Assembly (NCBI RefSeq): GCF_001854225.1
Contig: NZ_CP015208.1
Location: 558,001 to 622,000 of the forward strand
Direction of reading: 5' to 3'
Length of the DNA: 64,000 bases
Source: Candidatus Rhodoluna planktonica
GTDB taxonomy: Bacteria > Actinomycetota > Actinomycetes > Actinomycetales > Microbacteriaceae
In this document: piece after piece, positions 15,537-23,939 of the stretch
How positions within the stretch are numbered: position 1 is the stretch's first letter
How the letters are laid out: the number at the start of each line of letters is the position of its first letter
Translations under genes and position numbers: made by a program
Notes under the pieces: generated by a model
Database searches by the model: none
What the model was told of the DNA's origin: nothing
Seen by the model: only the letters and a program-made list of their open reading frames with translations

Positions 15537-17006
15537 TTGAAACCTCTCGATCTTCGATTATTTAGAGAAGTCAAAGCGGCCCGCTGGTTCATCGCCGGCG
15601 CGGTCGCCTTGGCTTTTTTTAGCCTGCTTGCAACTGTCGGATTAGCCTGGCAAATTTCAGTTGTCGTCACCGAGCTATTTGCCTCTGGAAAGCTTTTACC
15701 ACTGACCTACCTGGCAGTTTTTGCAATGCTTCGGGTGGCACTAATTTGGTTGAACGATTACCTCGCAATCAGTGCGGCAAGTCGAATCAAGCAGGACCTT
15801 AGAAATCGGTTCCTAAACCAAATTGACTCAACTAACAGTGGCTGGCTAGCGGGGCAGAGCGCAACTGAACTTGCGCTTCTTTTCGGGCGAGGCCTCGATA
15901 CACTCGACAGTTACTTCGCCAAGTTCGTCCCGCACCTGTTTCATGCGGCAATCGCAACGCCGGTGCTGGTGGTTATTGCCTACTGGGTCGATTTCACCAG
16001 CGGAATAATTTTTACTTTCACTTTGCCACTCATCCCTATTTTTATGGTCTTTATTGGTTGGGCAACTCGAGTCGAGCAGAAAAACCAATTGGAGTCTTTG
16101 ACTGTTCTGTCGCAGCGGTTCGCTCAGGTCCTAAAAGGCATGGCCACGTTGAGAATTTTTGGCCGCGAGAAAAATCAGGAAGAACAGCTAGCAAAATCGA
16201 ATAACGCCTATCGAGAGAAAACGATGCGAGTTCTAAGGATCTCGTTTCTATCGGGTTTCGCACTCGAATTGGCTGCTTCGTTATCGGTTGCTCTGGTTGC
16301 TGTAGCAATTGGTTTTCGTTTGGTTTGGGGCGAGATCGATTTACTACCGGGTCTTTTCATCCTGCTGCTTGCCCCTGAGGTCTATTTGCCTCTTCGAAAT
16401 GTCGGTGCAAGTTTCCACGCATCCAGCGAAGGTGCCGTAAACATTGAACGTATTTTTACCCTTTTTGAAAAACCCGCTCTCGAACAAGCTGCAATTAAGC
16501 CAGATGTTAGGCAATTCGAATCAGGTGTATCTCTCATCAGCGGCCCGTCAGGCTCTGGAAAAACCACTTTACTTCGCGCCTACTTTGAGGAAAATATGAA
16601 AACCTCATCGCTAATGGCGCAGGATCTTCAGGCCTGGCCGCTATCGGTTCAAGAGAACATAACTGGGCCAGGCAACAGGGCCAATGGTCGGTTGGTTCAA
16701 ATTGCTGTGGCTGCGGCAGTGCTAGACGATGTATCGCTCGACTATCCGGTTGCCGAAAATGGTACGAACCTCTCAGGTGGGCAACTGCAGCGGCTCAATC
16801 TCGCTAGAACTATTTATCGATTTTTGCTGATCGAAGCCGAATCTTTGCTGCTCGATGAGCCAACTTCGGCACAGGATGATGAGCGCTGCCGCAAAATTAT
16901 CCAGAATTTAGCGAAACTGACCGATAAAGGTCAATTGATTGTTATCAGTCACCAAGATGCATGGCGAGACGTCGCCGAGCAAGTGATTGAGGTGCAGCAT
17001 GCTTGA
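15537..17006 (+). CDS. cydD: Heterodimeric ABC exporter CydD, compact form
   Basis: One half of the CydDC thiol exporter needed for cytochrome bd assembly. Six membrane segments occupy the first 310 residues. The nucleotide-binding part has Walker A GPSGSGKTTLL (about residue 335), signature LSGGQ (about 414), Walker B LLLDEPTSAQD and the H-loop ISHQD. The ATPase domain is only about 155 residues, markedly smaller than the usual 210-240, with the region between Walker A and the Q-loop shortened. The start is uncertain: TTG 15537 has AGAAG upstream, and TTG 15516 is in frame but overlaps cydB. It overlaps cydC by 8 nt. Confidence 0.92.
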   Translation: MKPLDLRLFREVKAARWFIAGAVALAFFSLLATVGLAWQISVVVTELFASGKLLPLTYLAVFAMLRVALIWLNDYLAISAASRIKQDLRNRFLNQIDSTNSGWLAGQSATELALLFGRGLDTLDSYFAKFVPHLFHAAIATPVLVVIAYWVDFTSGIIFTFTLPLIPIFMVFIGWATRVEQKNQLESLTVLSQRFAQVLKGMATLRIFGREKNQEEQLAKSNNAYREKTMRVLRISFLSGFALELAASLSVALVAVAIGFRLVWGEIDLLPGLFILLLAPEVYLPLRNVGASFHASSEGAVNIERIFTLFEKPALEQAAIKPDVRQFESGVSLISGPSGSGKTTLLRAYFEENMKTSSLMAQDLQAWPLSVQENITGPGNRANGRLVQIAVAAAVLDDVSLDYPVAENGTNLSGGQLQRLNLARTIYRFLLIEAESLLLDEPTSAQDDERCRKIIQNLAKLTDKGQLIVISHQDAWRDVAEQVIEVQHA

Positions 17007-18621
17007 TTGGTTAATGATTGTTCGTCGCCAGAAAGGCTATGCGCTTGCGGTCTTCATTGCTGTTTTACAAGGAATCAGTGCAGTTGCTCTGTTAGCCAGT
17101 TCGGCTTGGTTGATTTCAAGGGCAGCTCAGCAGCCTCCGGTGCTTTATCTGTCAATTGCGGTCGTTGGAGTTAGAGCTTTTGCAATTGGTCGTGCATTTT
17201 TTAGATACCTTGAGCGGTTAGTTTCCCACGACAGCGTATTTCGGGGACTGGGTCGATTGCGCACTCAACTGGTCGAAAAACTAACCCCGTTTATTCCGGC
17301 TGCTATCCGCAGCAACAGTGAGCGCCTAACCAACTTGGTGATTGACACTGAAAAACTTCAAGATGGGCCATTGCGCGTGGTTACGCCAATCTTGGTCAGC
17401 GCGGTTACCAGTATTCTCTCGATTTTGCTGATTGCATGGCGTTCGCTTGAGCTAGCAATCATCTTTGCCATCCTGTTGCTGCTTGGCCATGTGCTCGTTT
17501 TCATGATGGCAAGGTTTACTAGACGAAGTGACACAGCATTCGATGAGGCAAGCCAAGAGGTGCAGATAAAGCTTTTTCAGCATCTAAGTTTTTATCGATT
17601 GAATCGCGATTTTGACACTCAAGCCAACTCGCTTGCCGGGCTAGATGCGGCGTTTACCAGACAGGGAAATTTAGCTGGCAAGATCGCGCTTTTGTCCGGT
17701 GCCGCAGCTGCTTTGGTGCAGTTGTGGCTTCTGGCTGCAATTGTTTCCATCAGCGTTTTTATTTCAAATCTGCTAGCGCAGGATTCAATATCCGCTGTTG
17801 AGGTCGCCGTGTTTATTCTGCTGCCACTGGCCTTCGCCGACCTATTGGCTGCGATGGTGCCAGGCCTGGCACTTGGTCGATCGGTTACCAAAGCTGCCAG
17901 CAGGGTCAAAGAGATTCTTAACGCAGAAGTGCCAAACCAACTTCAAATTCGCAGCGGAAGCGATCAGCTCTCTAAGTTTGAGTACCTAAGGCTTGCGGCG
18001 GTGGCCGTTAGCTACCCCAATGCGCCAACCGTAATTGATGATTTTTCGCTGCAACTCAACGCCGGTGAAAGCCTGTTTATCACCGGTGCCAGCGGTAGCG
18101 GAAAATCTTCTATCGCCTTTGTTTTGACCGGCCTTTTGCAACCAGATGCGGGTAAGTATCTGATTAACGGCATCGAATTTTCCGCACTTTCGAGGCAATC
18201 GCAGGTTGGAGCGGTTGGTCTCATTGAGCAAGCTCCGCACATTTTTCCTGAATCGTTGCGGGTCAATCTGAAGTTAGCTAAACCGGATGCCAGCGATGAT
18301 GAAATGCTGGCTGCTCTTTCAGCGGTTGGGCTCAATTTTGACGAGCGCGGTGGCCTCGATTTGGCTCTCGGTGAAGGCGCAGCTTTTGTTTCCGGCGGGG
18401 AAGCGCACCGAATCGCTTTGGCAAGAGCCATCCTCGCTAACACAAGCGTTTTGATCCTCGATGAGCCAAGCGCCAACCTCGACTACCAACGTGCTCGCGA
18501 TGTAATCGATCTTTACCTAGCAACCTGGGCTGGTCAGAACCGGGCACTGATTGTAATCAGTCATGACCTTACCCTGGCCGATAAATTTCAGCGAGTAATT
18601 AGGTTAGAGACTCGGAACTGA
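16999..18621 (+). CDS. cydC: Heterodimeric ABC exporter CydC
   Basis: Partner of CydD in exporting glutathione/cysteine-type thiols for bd oxidase assembly. The roughly 540-aa protein has six membrane segments, then Walker A GASGSGKSS (about residue 362), a degenerate signature VSGGEAHR, Walker B LILDEPSANLD and H-loop ISHD. I use ATG 16999, placed 4-5 nt after GAGGTG and overlapping cydD by 8 nt. Its 3' end overlaps the convergent pabC gene by 18 nt. The gene order cydA-B-D-C is the standard actinobacterial operon. Confidence 0.95.
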   Translation: MLDWLMIVRRQKGYALAVFIAVLQGISAVALLASSAWLISRAAQQPPVLYLSIAVVGVRAFAIGRAFFRYLERLVSHDSVFRGLGRLRTQLVEKLTPFIPAAIRSNSERLTNLVIDTEKLQDGPLRVVTPILVSAVTSILSILLIAWRSLELAIIFAILLLLGHVLVFMMARFTRRSDTAFDEASQEVQIKLFQHLSFYRLNRDFDTQANSLAGLDAAFTRQGNLAGKIALLSGAAAALVQLWLLAAIVSISVFISNLLAQDSISAVEVAVFILLPLAFADLLAAMVPGLALGRSVTKAASRVKEILNAEVPNQLQIRSGSDQLSKFEYLRLAAVAVSYPNAPTVIDDFSLQLNAGESLFITGASGSGKSSIAFVLTGLLQPDAGKYLINGIEFSALSRQSQVGAVGLIEQAPHIFPESLRVNLKLAKPDASDDEMLAALSAVGLNFDERGGLDLALGEGAAFVSGGEAHRIALARAILANTSVLILDEPSANLDYQRARDVIDLYLATWAGQNRALIVISHDLTLADKFQRVIRLETRN

Positions 18622-19395
18622 CGCGAACAAACGCAGTCGGCGTTGAAATTGCTCTAGGCGTTGCAGGTTAGCGTCGGCAACCGTGTTCTCAATCCAAGCT
18701 GAGACAGGTCGAATACCCTGCAGTGAGCTCAGTGCCCAAATTTCTAATCCGCTAAGGTCGTTCGGGGTCACTTTTTCAAACCTCGTGGTGATTCCGAGTG
18801 AATCGGCAATTTGAAAGACTTCGTTTCGGGTTACGCTCGGCAACCACTCGGTTTCGTCGTCAACAGCGCAAAGAGTTTGGTCTCGCCACCAAACCAGAGA
18901 ACTCAGTGCTCCTTCGCGGATAAAACCTTCAGCGTCTAACAGCACTGCCTCGTCGGCGTGATGCAGTTGCGCTCGGCGGCGCAACTGCATGCAAAGACTG
19001 AGATCTGGGCCCTTAATTCTGGGGTATCGACGCGGATCGGCTTCTGGAAGGGTCCACAAAACAATTTCACCGAGTTGCGCCGGAGCTGGTCTAAGCCGCA
19101 GAAAAAATTGATCCTGGCTAAGTTCGCTGTGCAGTTCAATTCTGGGAAACCAGCGACCGGTTTCTGGAAGTGCTTCAATCACGGAATTGAAAAATCTTGG
19201 CAGGATCTCGCCGGATTGTGGAGATGCTTGCAGTGCCCACTCAGCAAACCGGTCAAAATGCATACCAAGTGAGCGGATGCGCCCTTCTTCAACCAGCCAG
19301 GAATCAGCAGCGGCCAACTCTGGATCTCCAGTGGTACTTTTCACCGACACTAGGTTGTCGTCAACAAAGCGAAAAACTTGGCCAAAATCCATCAT
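18604..19395 (-). CDS. pabC: Class IV aminotransferase, probable aminodeoxychorismate lyase
   Basis: A 263-aa PLP fold-type IV protein. Recognisable regions are HFDRF (residues about 45-49), the probable PLP-lysine neighbourhood around LRPAPAQ and RYPRIKGPDL, EAVLLDAEGFIREGALSSLVWW (the E-G-x-x-x-N/S loop) and TRNEVFQIADSLGI. It is divergent from a PabB homologue, which argues for conversion of aminodeoxychorismate to 4-aminobenzoate and pyruvate in folate synthesis. A branched-chain or D-amino acid aminotransferase is the alternative. GGAGGTGA sits well placed before ATG 19395. The divergence from canonical PabC sequences lowers confidence in exact activity. Confidence 0.8.
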   Translation of the reverse strand: MMDFGQVFRFVDDNLVSVKSTTGDPELAAADSWLVEEGRIRSLGMHFDRFAEWALQASPQSGEILPRFFNSVIEALPETGRWFPRIELHSELSQDQFFLRLRPAPAQLGEIVLWTLPEADPRRYPRIKGPDLSLCMQLRRRAQLHHADEAVLLDAEGFIREGALSSLVWWRDQTLCAVDDETEWLPSVTRNEVFQIADSLGITTRFEKVTPNDLSGLEIWALSSLQGIRPVSAWIENTVADANLQRLEQFQRRLRLFASVPSL

Positions 19396-19416
19396 TCACC
19401 TCCGTTGCCGTGCGTC

Positions 19417-19428
19417 TAATCTAGATTA
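19417..19428. promoter_or_regulatory. Palindromic divergent promoter element between pabC and pabB
   Basis: TAATCTAGATTA is a perfect 12-bp palindrome in the 73-bp gap between the divergent start codons. It places a TAGATT -10-like hexamer on both strands at the same site, so the two genes could share or compete for one polymerase-binding site, or a dimeric regulator could bind here. Confidence 0.45.
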
Positions 19429-19468
19429 TGAATTTGACGAAACACTAATCGACTGCAGCGGAGACTAA

Positions 19469-20737
19469 TTGCCACTTTTTCACATCGATCTTCAAGGTTG
19501 GGTGGCTCCTGCTGATTTATTTGTGCAGCTTTATTCCAATAGCCCAAATGCTTTCTGGCTGGATCGAGAGCACAATCTAGAAAAGCCGTTCAGCGTTATC
19601 GGATCGGGATTGCCGGTTCATGAGTTTTCTGAACTTGAGCTATTTAAGTCCGATGAAGACCTAGAGTTGCCATTTGAATTCAGGCCCGGTTTGGTTGGTG
19701 CTGTTGGATTTGAAGGCCAAAAGAATCTTCTTCTGGTTGATCGGGCAATTGTCTTTGATCACCGAAATCGGAAAATGCATTTTTTGGCTTACGCAGAATC
19801 TGAAGCCGAATTTAAGAATTGGTATCGAGCCGCGTTTCTGCGACTCGCGCTAGTTGGTGGCGAAGTCGCTAGCTATTTGTTAAAGCATGGCGATATCAAT
19901 CTTGAATCAGTGAGCGCAAGGCATTCGAAGTCTCAATACCTGAAGTTAATTGCCGGTGCTCAGCGAAGTATCGCAAATGGCGATGTATATCAGCTCTGCT
20001 TAACCAACCAAATCAACATCGTGGCTCAGGCAGATCCTCTGGCCATATTTCTAAAACTGAGAGTTAGAGTACCGACGCCATATTCGGCTTACCTCAAAAT
20101 AGGCGAATTAGCCATCGTCTGTGCCAGTCCAGAGCAGTTTCTTACCGTTTCATCAAGCGGAAAAATCTCCACAAAACCCATCAAGGGCACCCGTCCTCGT
20201 TCAGAAAATGAGTTAGAAGATTCTGAGATTGCCCAGGAGCTTCGCAGCAACTCGAAAGAGCGGGCCGAAAACTTGATGATTGTCGACCTGATGCGCAACG
20301 ATTTAGGCAAAGTCGCCGAATTCGATACCGTCCAGGTTTCCAGTCTTTTTGAGATTGAGACCTACGCAACTGTTCATCAGCTGGTCAGTCGCATAACCGC
20401 GCAGCTCGCCCTTAGTAAATCAGCAATTGATGCTTTTGAGGCAGCGTTCCCCGGCGGCTCGATGACCGGAGCTCCCAAAATTCGGGCAATAGAACTTATC
20501 GCCGAGTTGGAAGCAGGGCCGCGCGGTATTTACTCCGGAGCAATTGGTAGTTTTTCTGGCAACGGCAGCCTTGAACTGGGTATGGTGATTCGCACCCTCA
20601 TCTTCGAAGAATCGCAGATTTCAATTGGAGTCGGTGGCGGCATAACCATCGATTCTGATCCTGAGGCAGAATTTGCCGAGATCGAACTCAAGGCAAAAGC
20701 ACTCTTAGACGTGCTGGGCGCACCCAGCCCTTGGTAA
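19469..20737 (+). CDS. pabB: Chorismate-binding enzyme, aminodeoxychorismate synthase component I
   Basis: A 422-aa protein of the anthranilate/aminodeoxychorismate synthase family. The C-terminal chorismate-utilising domain shows IANGDVYQLCLTNQI, the PIKGTRPR motif with the PabB-type lysine, ELRSNSKERAENLMIVDLMRNDLG and FPGGSMTGAPKIRA. The PIKGT lysine and the divergent pabC favour PabB over TrpE. TTG 19469 is preceded by CGGAGA. A glutamine amidotransferase partner (pabA) is not in this window. No trp genes are nearby. Confidence 0.9.
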   Translation: MPLFHIDLQGWVAPADLFVQLYSNSPNAFWLDREHNLEKPFSVIGSGLPVHEFSELELFKSDEDLELPFEFRPGLVGAVGFEGQKNLLLVDRAIVFDHRNRKMHFLAYAESEAEFKNWYRAAFLRLALVGGEVASYLLKHGDINLESVSARHSKSQYLKLIAGAQRSIANGDVYQLCLTNQINIVAQADPLAIFLKLRVRVPTPYSAYLKIGELAIVCASPEQFLTVSSSGKISTKPIKGTRPRSENELEDSEIAQELRSNSKERAENLMIVDLMRNDLGKVAEFDTVQVSSLFEIETYATVHQLVSRITAQLALSKSAIDAFEAAFPGGSMTGAPKIRAIELIAELEAGPRGIYSGAIGSFSGNGSLELGMVIRTLIFEESQISIGVGGGITIDSDPEAEFAEIELKAKALLDVLGAPSPW

Positions 20738-20778
20738 CCTTTACTTAGATTCCATCCAATCGCTTATCGATGTGAGAA

Positions 20779-23271
20779 ATGACTAACTCAAACGCGCCTG
20801 AAACCAACGACGGTTACGACATCAATGCCATCCAAGACAAATGGCTCCCAGTTTGGGATGAGTTGCGCCCTTTTGATTCTGGAAACCCAACAGACGCGCG
20901 TCCAAAAAAATACGTTTTGGACATGTTTCCCTACCCATCGGGCGATCTGCACATGGGACACGCTGAGGCCTATGCCTTAGGTGACGTCATTGCACGCTAC
21001 TGGGTGCAAAAGGGTTACAACGTTATGCACCCGATTGGCTGGGATTCATTTGGTTTGCCAGCCGAAAATGCGGCTATCAAGCGCGGTCTCGACCCCAAGG
21101 GCTGGACCTACGACAACATTGCACAGCAGCGCGCCTCAATGCGCCGTTACGCCTGCTCCTTCGACTGGGATCGAGTCTTAATCACTTCAGATTCGAACTA
21201 CTACCGCTGGAATCAGTGGCTGTTCCTCGAGTTCTACAATCGCGGTCTGGCTTACCGCAAAAACTCAAATGTTAACTGGTGTCCGAGCTGTCAAACTGTG
21301 TTGGCTAACGAGCAGGTGGTGCAGGGCCTTTGTGAGCGCTGCGACAGCCTGGTAACCAAAAAGGCTCTTACTCAGTGGTATTTCAAGGTGACCGAATATG
21401 CCGACCGCTTATTAGATGATCTAGACACCCTTGAGGGCAACTGGCCTTCAAAGGTTTTGACCATGCAGCGAAACTGGATTGGGCGCTCTTACGGAGCAGA
21501 TGTTAAATTTGAAATTGAAGGTCGCGCGGAACCTATTTCAGTGTTTACCACTCGACCAGACACTCTTTTCGGTGCAACTTTTATGGTCGTCGCCGCTGAC
21601 AGTGAACTCGCGGCTGAACTAGTCGCCGGCTCTGATGTTCAGGTTCAGCAAGAATTCGAAACCTACCTTGAGAAGGTTAAGCAGTCGAACGACATCGAAA
21701 GATTAGCTACCGATCGACCAAAAACCGGCCTAGACAGCAAGCGATTTGCCATCAATCCAATCAACGGTGAGCGGTTACCAATCTGGATCTCAGACTACGT
21801 CCTGGCCGATTACGGACACGGTGCGATTATGGCTGTTCCGGCGCACGATCAGCGCGACTTTGATTTCGCCAAGGCCATGAATTTGCCAATTCGTGTCGTG
21901 GTCGACACCGGCGATCCGTCACCGCTCGAATCTCAAACTCCAACCACCGGCGATGGTGTACTGATTAACTCGGGTCCGCTAGATGGACTGACTAAGGCCG
22001 AAGCCATTGCCAAGGCTACCGAACTACTTACCCTTCAAGGAAAAGGTAAGGCGACAAAAAACTTCAGGTTGCGTGACTGGTTAATTTCGCGTCAGCGTTA
22101 CTGGGGTACGCCAATCCCAATTATTCACTGTGACAGTTGTGGTGAAGTTCCGGTTCCTGCGCAACAACTTCCAGTTGAGCTTCCATCGGCAGCTGGTCTT
22201 GATCTGAAACCAAAGGGAACCTCGCCATTGGGCGGTGCAACCGACTGGGTAAATGTGAGCTGCCCGAAGTGCAATAAGCCAGCCAAGCGAGACACCGACA
22301 CAATGGATACTTTTGTCGATTCCTCTTGGTACTTCCTGAGATTCCTCTCACCGAATTCAACCACTGAGGCTTTTGATCAAGATCTAGCCAAGCAGTGGGC
22401 TCCGGTTGACCAATACGTTGGTGGTGTAACTCACGCTATTTTGCACCTGCTCTATGCTCGCTTTTTCACCAAGGTTCTGCACGATCTGGGATATCTAGAC
22501 TTTGACGAGCCTTTCACCCGCCTGCTAAATCAGGGAATGGTGCTCATGAACGGTTCGGCGATGTCGAAAAGTCGTGGCAATCTGGTGCGTCTAAGCGATC
22601 AGTTAGATTTGCATGGAGTTGACGCTGTTCGACTCACCATGGCGTTTGCTGGCCCGCCCGAGGATGACATTGACTGGGCTGATGTGTCGCCAGCTGGTTC
22701 AGCAAAATTTTTGGCGCGCGCTTGGCGCTGTGCGAGCGAGGTCACCGGTGAAGTTGGTGCCGATGTCGCTCTCGGTGATAAAAACCTCCGTCGAGCAACT
22801 CACAGCTTTTTGCGCGACTTCCCAGTCGCAATCGAGAACTTCAAATTCAATGTTGGTGTGGCCAAAATCATGGAATTGGTTAATGCGCTACGAAAGGCAA
22901 TCGACAACGGTCCTGGAGCAGCAGATCCGGCTGTTCGAGAGGCGGCCGAGACTGTAGCCAAGGCGCTTTCGCTCTTTGCCCCATACACCGCAGAAGACAT
23001 GTGGGCAAAGCTCGGCCATCAGCCTTCGGTTGCTTTAGCTGGCTTGCCAGCCGCAGATGAGTCTTTGTTAGTTGAAGACTCGCTAACGGCCGTGGTTCAG
23101 GTCGACGGCAAGCTGCGCGATAAATTCGAAGTCTCAGTGACCATCACCGAGGATGAGTTGCGCGAACTTGCTTTCGGCTCGGAAAATGTTCAGCGGGCAA
23201 TAGCCGATCGAGAAATTGCCAACGTCATCATCCGCGCACCGAAGCTTGTCAACATAGCGACCAAGGCCTAA
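20779..23271 (+). CDS. leuS: Leucyl-tRNA synthetase
   Basis: Class Ia aminoacyl-tRNA synthetase of 830 aa. The HIGH-type motif is in [15 protein letters not shown] (residues about 51-65), then a zinc-ribbon-like CPSC...CERC pair, the editing domain with [14 protein letters not shown] and [14 protein letters not shown], and the catalytic KMSKS loop. The loop reads [11 protein letters not shown], so the first Lys of KMSKS is Ala here. The end of the anticodon-binding region has [16 protein letters not shown] 20779 has only a weak ribosome-binding site (GTGAGAA). Confidence 0.97.
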   Translation: MTNSNAPETNDGYDINAIQDKWLPVWDELRPFDSGNPTDARPKKYVLDMFPYPSGDLHMGHAEAYALGDVIARYWVQKGYNVMHPIGWDSFGLPAENAAIKRGLDPKGWTYDNIAQQRASMRRYACSFDWDRVLITSDSNYYRWNQWLFLEFYNRGLAYRKNSNVNWCPSCQTVLANEQVVQGLCERCDSLVTKKALTQWYFKVTEYADRLLDDLDTLEGNWPSKVLTMQRNWIGRSYGADVKFEIEGRAEPISVFTTRPDTLFGATFMVVAADSELAAELVAGSDVQVQQEFETYLEKVKQSNDIERLATDRPKTGLDSKRFAINPINGERLPIWISDYVLADYGHGAIMAVPAHDQRDFDFAKAMNLPIRVVVDTGDPSPLESQTPTTGDGVLINSGPLDGLTKAEAIAKATELLTLQGKGKATKNFRLRDWLISRQRYWGTPIPIIHCDSCGEVPVPAQQLPVELPSAAGLDLKPKGTSPLGGATDWVNVSCPKCNKPAKRDTDTMDTFVDSSWYFLRFLSPNSTTEAFDQDLAKQWAPVDQYVGGVTHAILHLLYARFFTKVLHDLGYLDFDEPFTRLLNQGMVLMNGSAMSKSRGNLVRLSDQLDLHGVDAVRLTMAFAGPPEDDIDWADVSPAGSAKFLARAWRCASEVTGEVGADVALGDKNLRRATHSFLRDFPVAIENFKFNVGVAKIMELVNALRKAIDNGPGAADPAVREAAETVAKALSLFAPYTAEDMWAKLGHQPSVALAGLPAADESLLVEDSLTAVVQVDGKLRDKFEVSVTITEDELRELAFGSENVQRAIADREIANVIIRAPKLVNIATKA

Positions 23272-23321
23272 CTTTCTCCACAGTTATTTTGTTGCTAGGG
23301 GTTTTGGCGACACCGGGTTTC

Positions 23322-23327
23322 TAACCT
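23322..23327 (+). promoter_or_regulatory. Candidate -10 element (TAACCT) for a leaderless comEA transcript
   Basis: TAACCT ends 6 nt before GTG 23334 and there is no Shine-Dalgarno sequence. This is the same geometry seen at proA, deoC, holA, dnaG, def and tdk. Function is inferred. Confidence 0.45.
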
Positions 23328-23333
23328 GAATGG

Positions 23334-23939
23334 GTGTCAAAACTTCGAGTCCTCTTAGGTCAGATTCAGTCACTACCTCAATTTGCGAAGCGGTTGGGGG
23401 CTGGGCTACTAGCTGCGCTCGTTGCGCTAAGCGCGGGCATGGTTAGCGCGCTCGAATCAAATAACAACGTGGCCCTAGCGGTTGATCAGCAGCTCATCAC
23501 CGCAGCCGAAGAAAGACCCCTGACATCGACGGCAAACGTGTTTGTTCACGTTTCTGGCGAAGTTATCAATCCCGGAATCTACCAACTTCCGGCAAACTCA
23601 CGGCTTTTTGACGCGGTCTTTGCGGCGGGAGGTTTTACCGATCAGGCCCAAGCAGATTCGGTGAATTTAGCTCGGCCAATAAACGATGGTGAGCAGATAA
23701 AAGTCGCCAAAATCGGCGAAACTTCAGTGCAGAGCGATCAAAGCCAGAGCACTATCAGCCTAAATTCGGCAACTTTGAACCAGCTAGATCAGCTACCTGG
23801 AATCGGAGCAACTTTGGCTCAGCGAATCATTGATTGGCGCGAGCAAAACGGTGGTTTTAGCCGCATCAGCGACCTGCGTAAAGTTAGCGGAATTGGGCCA
23901 AAACTTTACGAATCAATCAAGACTTTGGTGGTGCCTTGA
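23334..23939 (+). CDS. comEA: Competence DNA-binding protein ComEA
   Basis: A 201-aa membrane-anchored DNA receptor for natural transformation. It has an N-terminal hydrophobic segment (about residues 20-42), an SLBB domain (VFVHVSGEVINPGIYQLP, residues about 70-130) and a C-terminal helix-hairpin-helix repeat (LNQLDQLPGIGATLAQRIIDW and LRKVSGIGPKLYESI). The start is GTG 23334. comEC overlaps its stop (TTGA), as in many Gram-positive com operons. It acts on the outer face of the membrane, handing double-stranded DNA to the ComEC channel. Confidence 0.95.
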   Translation: MSKLRVLLGQIQSLPQFAKRLGAGLLAALVALSAGMVSALESNNNVALAVDQQLITAAEERPLTSTANVFVHVSGEVINPGIYQLPANSRLFDAVFAAGGFTDQAQADSVNLARPINDGEQIKVAKIGETSVQSDQSQSTISLNSATLNQLDQLPGIGATLAQRIIDWREQNGGFSRISDLRKVSGIGPKLYESIKTLVVP

